A stretch of DNA of 64,000 nucleotides from Setophaga petechia (Eukaryota > Chordata > Aves > Passeriformes > Parulidae): positions 23,365,121 to 23,429,120 of the forward strand of contig JANCRA010000004.1 in the NCBI GenBank assembly GCA_024362935.1. The letters are read 5' to 3'. Below, piece after piece: positions 1 through 11,700 of the stretch. Every line of letters starts with the position of its first letter. Position 1 is the first letter of the stretch. The notes beneath the pieces were generated by a model. The model was given only the letters and a program-made list of their open reading frames with translations, had not been told where the DNA came from and made no database searches. The translations under genes and the position numbers were made by a program.

Positions 1-2634
1 TACTCTTCCTTAAAGTAATAGTACCATTTTCCCCCTTTTTTCAGAAAGGCAAGTTTTGAAATCAAAAGTTCAGGGAAGAAAAAACTTCAGAAATGCTAAG
101 GAATTTCAACATTTCTACCCAAGAAAAGCAAAACACTTCAACGTTCCTAAACAGAAATGTTCTACTGCAGCTTGTCAAACTGCACTTTGATTGTTTCACT
201 TAGATTGATGTTCACCTGAGCTGGTCTACTAATGATTGCTATTATTGTAGTGCCTCCTGGTCCCTCTCCTCAACAGAGGCCAGGATGCCCCAGTAGACAC
301 ATTCAGATACAGAGGTCTAGTGGTTTCCACAGCACCCCAGAGTGTTTCAATCAGAAGGCAAGTCTTGACTCAAAATCAAACAAAGAAATGAAGGGAATGT
401 CAAAACTTTAAATTTTTGTGGGAAGAAGTTTGACATTTCCAATAAAAGTACTTTTAGTTAAAAAGCTTCTACACAAACAAACCAGACATACAAGCTTGCT
501 CAACTATCCTCCATCTCTTGCTTTCAAAGTGTCTGAGCTTTCACACATAAAACTAAATACTTTCTCTCACTTCAGGCCACAATGCTTAAAAAAAACAAAA
601 CCAAGCCACCCAAAACCAAACAAACAAAAAACCCAAAACCAACCAACTAACCAAAAGAAACATCCACAAAAACTGAACTGAAAAATGCTCCCTAATCAAC
701 AGGTAGTTTCAACCCTTCCCTTCTGTTAACAGCTGAATCTTACTCCAAGAAATAACATATTAGGGATATTAGGGATCCAAGAGCACCGCTGGACAAAGAA
801 TGGTCATGCTATTTGCTACTCAGGAAGCTATCCAATCAATAGGTGAAAACAAAAGACTTGGAAGCTTTAGCTCCATTTGTCTGCCATCTCTTGAGAAGCA
901 TGAAGCACCCAGAGTGCTAGAATGGGTGGGAGAATGTGGGAGAAGGGGCACTTGTTTGCCAGAAATGCCCCTCTGGAGGAGGGCAAAATTAGTTGCAAAG
1001 CAATGTTTAAGTGAACCCTAGCAACTCAGTCATCTTAATAAATAGAAACTTCCTGGGACTATCAAAGGTATCTCCAGTAACTTCTACTAATATCAGAAAA
1101 GTCTCCTCACTAATAAATTCATGCAGTGAAACTACATCGGTACTAATATGAAAATTAGTCAATAGTTAAAAAGGGGAAAAAAAATCACTTTTGATTCTTA
1201 TTCCAAAAGTCACAGGTCCTACAACTCATTTATGTCCCTTTAGACAAAAGCAGTATTTCCTTGTTGCTACAAGGGATTAATCTAAAATGAGCTCAAAATA
1301 AGCAGATCTTTATTTGCTTAATTGGTGGACCTTCAAAAAACACTTATCTTCAAGATGAGAATAAATCTGGAACTTTCCAATATCCTGGGATATTTTTTAA
1401 CTTGATGCTGCCTTTAGCTGTAAAATCCATTTCAAACAAACAGAGGGCAGAAACATTTAAAATGTGGTTTAAAAACTGCTTCTACTGTGCAATAGCATCC
1501 TTTACATTTCTTTATGGTAGAAACACAAGAAAAACAAGTAAGTTAAGTTTTTCCTTCCTTTTTATATCAAGCATAGCTTAAGAATGCTTAATCTCCAAAT
1601 ATTAAAAATGAAAAATTCCAATAGAGTATCAAACCCTTAAAGTTGAGGGAGTAAGATGGGGAAGTTTGCCAAACCCTTCTGTAATCAAAACATTATTATT
1701 AGAAAGTGATGGGAATACAACTTGTAAAGCCATTAACAGCACTAAAACATCTAATAGCTGCTCAAAGACATTATCCAAGTGGAGAGAAATTAAAATTACC
1801 CTACCAAATACTGAGAAAATAAAATGGCACCTAATTTTCTCTTGGGTTTCAGTAACCAAGAACTAATTAGTGATCTGAAACACATAAACCAGACAATTTG
1901 CCACATTATTGCTGTATCAAAATGCAGTATGTTCTAATAGATTTGAATTTTGCTTTTCAGTATTCTCTCACACCTGTCCTAGTTTCTTAGGCCTGTTTGA
2001 GTACCATCCTGTGTTTTGGCTGAGAATTTAGACTTGAAGTCAAAAGCCTATGTGAACCTTCTGATGTTCACTCACATTGTGGCACTGAAGTGTCTCTTTA
2101 AAACCAAGTAAGAAGCGAGCTTGTTAAAAATGCAGAACACAAAACCATCAACTTTCAACATTTCAATTTGCTTTCTGCTGAAATTGCCTTATCAGCCAGA
2201 AGTAAAATTCGGTAAGTTGGTACAGTTTGACAGTATATGCAATTTGTAATGGTAATTATAACTCACTTATCATCAATTATAACTACTTATCATTGAAATT
2301 TACCAACTCCTCTCAATAACAAAATTCACCATTTCAAACAAACCTGCAGTTTCTAGAGGAGTCCAGAAAGAATGTCACTCAAACTGAAAAATGCCCCAGA
2401 GCACAGTGAATCCCAAACAGCAGCTACTCCTATTGAGGACTATTACTTCACAATATCCTAAACTACTGAGTCACTACTCTTCCCAAGATTTGAATCTGTG
2501 CCTCTCTGGCACGTATATTCATGTGCTTCTTCATCTATAGGAAAATTGCCTTGGTCTTCACAGCTCTTTTACTCCTCATACAAGCACAGTATGTGCAAAT
2601 AAATTAATCATTTCCTTGACACAGATTTGCTTAC
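1..2634 (-). other. TLE1: TLE1 intron 9, 5' part (non-coding)
   Basis: AT-rich intronic DNA runs to the left window edge. It has an A/C-rich low-complexity tract at about 588-663. I see no exon: the expected DSDGDKSDDN peptide is absent, and the short open frames have no family resemblance. Confidence 0.75.
588..663. repeat. A/C-rich low-complexity tract
   Basis: About 75 bases consist almost only of A and C with aacc/aaac periodicity. It mirrors the T/G-rich tracts elsewhere in the window. Confidence 0.7.
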
Positions 2635-2742
2635 ATAGTGGCTGGAATCCTTATCATCCACCTTTCTCTTTTTGATGTCATTGGCATATTCAGGGCCATT
2701 CCTGCGTTTATCTGTGCTTCCGGGAACCAACAGAGAATTACT
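2635..2742 (-). CDS. TLE1: TLE1 coding exon 9 (start of CcN region, nuclear localisation cluster)
   Basis: This 108-nt exon encodes [20 protein letters not shown] then [16 protein letters not shown], residues 199-234. The acceptor is CTTTACAG ending at 2743 and the donor is GTAAGC at 2634. KKRK is the basic nuclear-localisation cluster, and DDKDSSHY starts the acidic CK2-type stretch of the CcN region. Compared with the human protein as I remember it (SNSLLVPDSLRGTDKRRN), the loop before DKRRN is three residues shorter. The next expected exon (DSDGDKSDDN...) is not found before base 1. Confidence 0.93.
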
Positions 2743-5700
2743 CTGTAAAGACAAAAAACAAGGTCAATCAAAGATTCCTTTTAGGATTCCTCCATATATT
2801 CCTAAAAACTCAAATTGATGTGATAGATGTTTTAGAAGCATGATATGTACTTAAGTCTTTTAATTCAATTTAATTCAAAACAAAGTCCTCCAGGCAAACA
2901 TATACAGCTCCACACATTCTAAGAAGCTTGGCTTTTCATTGTTCAATTTATCAAAAGTTTAGTTCACTTGTCAGTCACCATCTATTTAACTAATTAATTC
3001 AACTGAATTTATTGTTTAGAAGAAGAAGGCTTGCAGTTTATTCATGAGCAAGTAACAACAATTTTATTATTTTTTTAATGTTCAAATAACATATAATAAA
3101 AGAGATTTACTATGCAATCTGATTGATCAGTCACTTTTAGAACACCATAAATAGATGAGGCTTTGGTACCTACACCTGCAAGTATGGACAGATAAACAGC
3201 AGCTTGCCTTTAATGACTAAAATAACAAGTATGTGATGAATACAGTTATGCAGTAATCAATTGTTAGTTGGAGTTAACTCCAATTTGATTCCTTCAACAA
3301 ATGGATTGCAAACAAAGATCAAATATTTTTACTTTCAGCATAACATTCACTACTAGTGTGAAATTAAGGCTAAAGTGTTGCTTAATCAGACTTGATCTGA
3401 AAAACTGTGGCCAACACAGGCACACAAAAGACAAAAGCAAAGACTAATCTTTTCCTCAAACTACATGGACTGCTTTCATTCATGCTAAGTTATGCTAAGT
3501 ACAAACTGTTGACCCTTAGAGCATTTTAGACATTTTTCAGTCACATGACAATTTGATATGCCTGTGATTCCCGATTCCCATCTCCATCTCAGTTCCAGCT
3601 AAAGCATTAAAATGTGTTACAATGAGTTCTTTTAAGTGCAGGATTAGCATATGCAAGAGGGCAATTTGTTCAGTGATGTGTTAATGCTGTGAACAATACT
3701 GAATGGGTTGAGAAAAAAACCTCCTTTCAAAAAGACCTGGTAAGCCTAGATCCTAAAAGCCAAGTACATGCTTAGATAAATAAATATAGGCTCACATAAA
3801 TATATAAGTAAACAAGTGTTTACATCCATACACGTATCTCTCTCAAGAGAGAAGTCTAATACCAACATGAACTTCGGTGTAAGCCCTCAAAGGACATATT
3901 TAGATCTACCCAAGAGACAGAGATATTTACTTCAATATATCATAAACTTATACAAATAGCCAGTGAACTGTGCACTGAATAGCTTCCCCTTTAAAACCTG
4001 AAGACATCAAGATAGTTTTGCTCAGACACAAATGTTTAGCCCCAAGGAGAAGGACAAGGAAACAGGGTACATAAGGCAAACTGAATCCTCTTTTTACTAA
4101 TTCAGAAGCTGCACTTTAAAGCCAACTCTAAGCTCTTTTATTCATGACTATTCAAGCTAAACAAATGCCAAAGGGCTTACATAAAGCATATAGGAGGGTC
4201 TATTGAAATTCAGTATAAAGAAGCTCAAAATAATGTCTTTACCGAAATGTTTTGTGGCTAAAAGGTGGGCTTGTTGGATCATTGAACTAATTGCCTTGAC
4301 AAATACATTCGGAATTTAACCCCTTATGTCCTCCCAGATGCACACAAACTCAGGGATTCACTAGTCTGAAAACCATTAAAACTAATTTTCAACATTTTAA
4401 TGCTAAATCCATCATGCTTGTGGCAGTAGAAATGTCTCAAGAAGCAGCAGAAACACCTTAAGAAGTAAGATGTCAGTTAAAACTTGACCAGAGGTATTTT
4501 CCTCTTAAGAAAGTCTTTTGGTTAAGAGATACTTTCCTTAATAAAAATGACTAAAAATATCTATTTTTCTACTGAAGAATTTAGATTAAAACAATTAAAG
4601 CAAATGCAGTAAAGAGAAAAAGTCAGCTCCTCACTTTAACTTAAAAAAAATGTGTGAATAGCAGAAAGGTGGCAAAGAGGCTACACTTGGAAAAAATTTA
4701 GCAAAGCTGCTATTTGGAGTTACAGCTTGCAAAATGTGACAACCTATGGGCATGACTATTATAGCTGATTTTTTTTCTTTTTTAAATTTAGTCTACCTAG
4801 ATAACGCTGACAATATTTTTTACTGTTTGTCTTGTAGAATTTCAAAACTGAAATATAACATAGGAAATTCCAGCTCCCACGGGTTCCTAAACACCAAACA
4901 AAGATTATTAGATTTGTTTTTTCTCCAAAAGACTGGATCTCACACTAACATATAATTATATCACAAGCTTATTCTGCAAAACATATCCCCTATGGTCATA
5001 CTTACATCACTTTTCTGTAACTTACCACATTAATTTAAACCACTGTTCTCTGTGATCAGAATATCCATGCTAGGAAGCTGTTGTAGAGCAGCTCATTTCC
5101 CAACAGCTACATCAGAAATTGCAAATAAGATTGTGCTCTTTTTATGGCAAAATCTATGAGTAAACTCAAAAATTAAAAAGTTCCTGTTTTGTTTCCCATA
5201 GAAGTTCAAGAAAGTTCTAACAACTGTGACTAAAACCAGGTAAAGAAAAAACAGCTTGCTACTGTAAACTACTACCATAATTCAAACTACCAAATAGGTA
5301 AGATTTCATTCAACAATGTGAAAATATGAATATTTTACAATAGTGCAAATAGTAAATCCAGAACACTGAAGAACAAATTAAATAAATGAAAATACAAGAA
5401 CTGATAAAGAGATGATCATATATGCCTTGGGCTATTAATATCTCTTACCTTTGTAATAATAAGGTTCAGAGGACAGTGAGAACATACTAAAAGCCACCTT
5501 TCCTCATTTTAGCTCTGGTAGAGTTTATACTAGCTGTACGTCCACTGTCAAACAGGGCCAGCCAGAAGGCAGCAGCAACAGCCTCACAACATTAGAGTTT
5601 CCTTATTTTCTTGCTTGAAGAGTGATCTGCTTAGTTCTCCTAACTAGGTCTACTAACAACTGACTTATTTTCAAAAGTGGGACAAGAATATTTAATTTGG

Positions 5701-8700
5701 CTGAAATTTTTAAAAAATAACTCTACAGAAATTTTCAGCTGGGATAGCTCTTCAATAATGATTCAGCTTATGCAAAAAGGGCAATAATGTATATACATAT
5801 ATACAGATACATACACACACACGCAGTTTGTATCCTAAAGAGAAACTGCATAGCACCAAATTTTATGTTGTCTTAATTTCAACAGATTAGGTACATGACT
5901 GAGGATACTCCTTTCATACTTAAGAGTTCAGTTCATTAAGGATTACCAATTCAACATTTACAAATCATGAAGCTCATATCAGAGGAAGTGGTCAAAATCA
6001 GTTTCATGTATTTTGCTATCAGAATTACCAGACTGTATAAATGCTGTACAACAGGCAACTTGTGATCCGGAAGCAACTCTGCTGCCAGCAAAAGTTAAAT
6101 GCTGAAACCACCAGAAGGCAAATGCAAAACAAAAACCTAGTCCTGATGCACAGTGAGAATGTAGGTTCCTTACTAGGAATATAATGTACATTATTCAAAT
6201 GCACCTCTTTGACTGCCACACTGTTCCCCACAGGAACCACCTCCCAACCTCAACTATGTGTGCCAGAGGTGCAGGCTCATTTATCCCATTACCCACTTAT
6301 AATATAGCACAGACAATTCATACAGAACAGCACATACAGAACTGACAACTGACATTATGCTCATCATTACATCAATTAAATAACAGTATTTACATTACAT
6401 CTGTGCACATGGTTCAACTGCACCCGGTCCCAATTAAGATGTTCTCTAGTGCTGGGCTCCTTAGTCCTCTTGCTCCCGTTTCCCCAAAGGTGTGTGATGG
6501 CTTGTTCTGTGCTTGGCCATTCCCTGACTCACTGTACATCCATCAGCCATCACAGCCAGTTACCACAGCTAACAAATTGGGCTTGCCTGCTGTGCTCAGT
6601 AGAGCCTCTGTGTTTATTTTATTTAACCATGCATAGGACCTCTGCCCTGCTGCTGCACCACACACGAGTGCTATCTACAGATAAGTACAAATGGACAGGA
6701 GCAGGCACAATTCCTTGCTGAGTAGGCAAAACAGGATCAAGTCTAACAACTACACCCAAAACACCAGTTGCTCTTTGTTAGGACTCACTGACAGGAATAG
6801 AGTAGATGCTGGAATATGGACTTTAATATCCCCCAGATAGACAAAAGAAGATTGCACTCAAAGCTATTCTGCTCCAGAATTATTAACTTCAACTTTTTCA
6901 ATATGCTTACTGCAAACATGCCTGTCAAAAACCCAAAAGCTGACTTATAAAGTCAGTAAGTTTTGTGTCAAATTACTCCTGATGGACAGCTACTTGACCT
7001 CTCCTTTTTTTCAAGTACCATTCTAATTTATATTGAGTTCAAAATCAGAAGACATTAACAAGGAGTAAGTTGATTTCAGTATTTTTGAGCTATTGTTTGT
7101 CGAAATCAAGGTATCCATGAAAACTTTTACTAGACCATCTCAACCCCATTGCCCTTTGTCATCAACCTTATGCTGCCTTCTACCAGCTACAAACTAAACC
7201 ACAACACAGCAATCCAAAGCAATCTCTGGAGCCATTCTTTCTTCAAAAAGTCCAAGAAACATACTTGTGGTATGCTGATCAGTACCATAGACTTCCATAT
7301 AACAACTTTCATGAATTTCTTTCCCCCATTAAAAGAATTAAAACACAAAACAAAACCAGCTTGCACATAATATCTTCAATAAAGAAGCACTCAGATGCTC
7401 ATGCCCAGCTTCTCCAAGACTGGGAGATGAAGAACAGGATACAGAACTCAGGGCACAGCATATTTTTCAACTGTAGGAAAAGAGCATTTACTTTACAAAA
7501 CAATAGCAACATTTACGCTTAACAATGAAGGCAAAAAAAGGTCTGGGAAAATTTATGAATACTTCCTAGGCTTTAGAAAATAAGCTCAGTATTTTTCATG
7601 AGGAAAAAGATAAATACCAACTAATGTAAATCCTAAGCACACAATGAAGTAAGATTTCACTGTCTGAAAATTACTACTGTTACAACAGAGCGCATCAAAA
7701 CATTTGCATTTCTGTGCTGTCCAAACAGGATACTAGAATAGTGGGAAGACAAGTGATAAATGAAAACATACAACAAGCTTGAAAACTGCTGCAAGCACAT
7801 TTCCTAAAGAAAAAAATGTGGATATCAAAGTTCTTTTATATTGATATCTCCCAAAGCTTTCAGATTCAGCTGAAAAACTTGCTTCCTTTGTCTGGCTTCA
7901 CTACCTGCAGCCAGAATTTGCCACGTTAGAAGGGATGCCTGCATTTGCACAATAACACGACCCAGTTTGGGACACACAAGAGATAAATCAGCCAAAACCC
8001 ACCAGCCATTACCCACCTAGGCATGCAATTTAAACCTGACAACACAGTTTTAGCATTCATGTAGGGAGTGTAGTATTATTACTAACTTATATGTTACTCA
8101 TTACACAAATGAGTGTAATTTACCAAAAAACTTTTCTTCATTTTACTTTCTGGAACTTGAGCTAATATATACAAGAAAAATGTCATGCTAATTTAGATAT
8201 AAGAAAAGTAGTTAAACTGGTCAAAATAAAAAATAATGAAATAATTTCTATATATTAATTTATAAATACAAGAATTTCACTCATTTTGGTGTATTTCTAC
8301 ATATACAATACATAAAAGCTCGTTACTGCTTATCTAAGGAGACTTTAAAGAAATAAATCCATACCTAATTTAAAAATTAATATGCTCCAATCTGTCACAG
8401 TACACTTTAACCCTAAGTTATGTCACAAAACCTCAATTTAAAACCCCATAGACAGGCGCTAAATTTAAACTTTTTGAACTGACATTTCCAGCTTTTAGCT
8501 TTTACTGATAGTGCTTGAAGGCCATGCTAGACATATTTGATGGAAATCATACTGTAGAACTGCACAGTAATACCAAACATCATGGTGGATTTAGGTAACT
8601 CACAAACTGCCTGGGGTTTGGTGGCTTAGATGATGAAAGGATGCCTGTCAGGATTTTTAGCAGCACTATTACTTTTAAAATGCTGTTCTGAAAATCAAAT

Positions 8701-11700
8701 CGATTTTATCTTGATGACTCAGATGTTATAAAGTGATTTCAACCACACATAACAACCAAACAAACCTATTGCTATCCCTTGTGTACTTGGGATCCACATT
8801 GTATTATCCTTATTTTACATTAAAAGAAAATTCCACCTAAAATATAAGAGAATTAGAGAAGTTTGAAGAGCCTATAATTCCCAGCTGATCATTTTAGTCA
8901 TAGAGTTGAATTTAACTATCTCTTGAGTTATTTTTTCATAGAAGGTGTCCTTTACTGTTAAGATTTTGATGTAACAATGTATATAAGCAATTTTAAGTTC
9001 AAGTTCACCTGTATTCAGCTACTTAAAGTTTAAGTTAGCTATGCAGTATTATCCTGCACTAAGGCCAAAAAGAAACTAGAATGACCATAGTGAAATATCC
9101 AAAACTCAGTGTATCCACATGGCAAAATTCCTTTATGATATAAAGACTCAGATTATTTAAAAGTTAATTACTGATAAAACCAGCATAAAAACACTCTGCT
9201 TCATAATAAGCAAGCAACCATCAGTTAGACATATGGATACAGAAGCAACTGCAGCAACAATTTTACATAGTTTAAGTAAAATTTACATCTATACTAAACT
9301 ACGCAAGTGATCCTGCAACTCTCCCACAACCCAAAACTGAGTTTTAATTTTTGATAGTTTTCCTTCCATAGGCAAAAACTACTCTCAGCTACAAGACTAT
9401 GTCAGAGTCCAAATTTCACAATGCTAAGAACCTGATTTTAAATTCAAACCCTTGATCAAGATTACTTAAAATTAAAATCAACTAAACCAAATTGCATGAC
9501 GGACAAGGCAGGAAGCTGGGACCAGGGCAAGGACATGAAACATAACAATCAAATCAAAATATAGAGCCACATTAGCTGGGGATTCCTGCAGTCAACTAAC
9601 AGCACTCAAAGAAGTATGTCCCACACTGAGCAAAAAGCCCTGAATAAGTCAGAGACTTAATAAAAACCCAGCTTAGAATTATTTCTGCAGATACACTGTC
9701 ATTAATAACATTAAGCAAGCTGAAATGAATGCTTCTTGCTTAGTAATCCAGAACTGAAAGACTGCTGCAAAAGATATGCAGATAGTTTCCAGTGAATAAT
9801 GGTCAAGCAAGCCTTTTATGTATATTAAATAAGCAGCAATAAAAGTCAAAAGTTTAGTACGGTACAACTATCTGTCAAATAATTTTTCCTAGCTCTTGTC
9901 TTTTGTAATTGAGAAAAGGAACAAAATAGAGCCCAAATTCACCTCTGATGTAAACAAACAGAATAAGCTTTGTTACTTGAATTAAGTAGCACATGACCAT
10001 CTCTAACAGATTAATACAGCAATATTACTTAAAACAAAACAGCATGAAAAGCAGCAATAGTTCTTTAGAGGGACTTTCAGAGAAGGCCAAATCTATTACA
10101 GCTTCTGTCTACAGGGAAAAAAGTATCACTGTAGGAGTTATACCTGAAGCACAAATTAAGCAGCAGCGACATTAGTATGGCTTCAACAGATGCAGTTAAA
10201 AAAACCTCCTAGGGCCAAACACCATCATGACACATTTAAAATTCTCACATTTAAATTTCTCACCTGTTCTCTAACTCTAATTCCTGAAAATCCTAGAGAT
10301 TAAAAATCTTAACTCTGGACTAAAAATGCTGTATTTGCAACATCCTTTTTGATTTGCAGCTTTGTGCCCCCCTTCTGCCTCCAACAAGCAAACCAAAGTT
10401 CAAGTTTACCTAAAAGCATTCTGCTCAGAAATAAGACTCCTTCTACAGTCCATCAAACAGATGATCTGGTGTTCCGCATAAACCAAGACATATCTTAACA
10501 GAAAACACATATACCTTGTATCATGAAAATAACTAAAAGGAAGACAAAACAGACAAACAGCACATAATTTGATTATCACATTATTGGAAATGGAAACATT
10601 AGCAGGAATGTTGGTACTTACTGTGCCTGGCTCTCTGTCTGCTCCCGCAGTAACCAAGAAATGGACAGACATGCCCGTTCAGACACAGAGGCAAGAACAG
10701 AAATAAAAAAGGGGGGAAAAAATTAGAACACAAGCCACAAACAGTTTTAAAATGGCTTTTATTTATATAAGTCATTGCACATTCCTAATACAGTGATTTC
10801 CTGAAAATTACAGTATTTTGTAAACATGATTTACATATGTTTAACCATACACAAAGCCTAGTTTTATTTCATGACAGAATAAATTATTTTCTTTTCAAAA
10901 ATTAGTCAAGTGCAATTTTGCCCAATATTTAACTGAGTACTAGAATTTAAGCTTATGAAACTAAAGTAACAGATGCAATTATCTAAATCTTTTGTTTGAA
11001 CACATTCACTTCAAAATTTAACTTCTTGTTTCCCCTACCTTCCCACCCACTCATTTAACAACATTACTCTGTTTGAAAAAAATCACCATTATGCAGTTTA
11101 ACAATTTTCCACAATATGGTGCAGGCCACTGCTATTACAACTAAGCATTTACCAGGATGTCAAAAGGCCCTGCAAAGTATAGAGCAGGTGACACCTAGTG
11201 ATCCCCTTTAAAATAGTGAAAAATTCCAAGCTGAATTTTTCTTCAGTGGTTTATATGCAGACATTTTAAAGTTTGCCAACATTTTTTTTTCGTTCTATAT
11301 AACTTGAATTCTTTAGAGATGCATATAATTTGCAGCAATGCGCAAATTTGACAATGTCCTAATCAGGCCTGCCATGCCTCTCACCTCTGTGGTGGTCTGC
11401 ATCGTGATGCTTCTTGTCATCTTTTATTGCCAAGTGAGACTGCCCACCCAAAGCACTGGAGAGGGCAAGAAGGCCAGCACTGCTTCCAAGTGGAGGGATT
11501 CCTGGAGGCTGAAGTCCTGATGGATGCGGTGTTAGAGGCACTGGAGGTCCATGGCCATGGGAGAGATGCTGAGCCTGCAACTGCTGCTGCTGTTCCCAGT
11601 GGTATCATCATCCCCAGAAGAACAACGTACAGCAGACAGTTTGGGAAGGATAAGGCAGAAGTTTGGTTAATTATTGAGAATCAATAGTGAATTTTGACAT

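Noticed and set aside
2743..10621. tRNA or small RNA genes in the long introns
   Set aside because: No A/B-box pair with a cloverleaf or clear snoRNA boxes was found by eye. A tRNAscan and Infernal run would be needed to exclude them.
10406..10672. 88-codon minus-strand open frame as a separate small gene
   Set aside because: Only its DREPGT part is recognisable, as the TLE1 microexon. The rest is intron.
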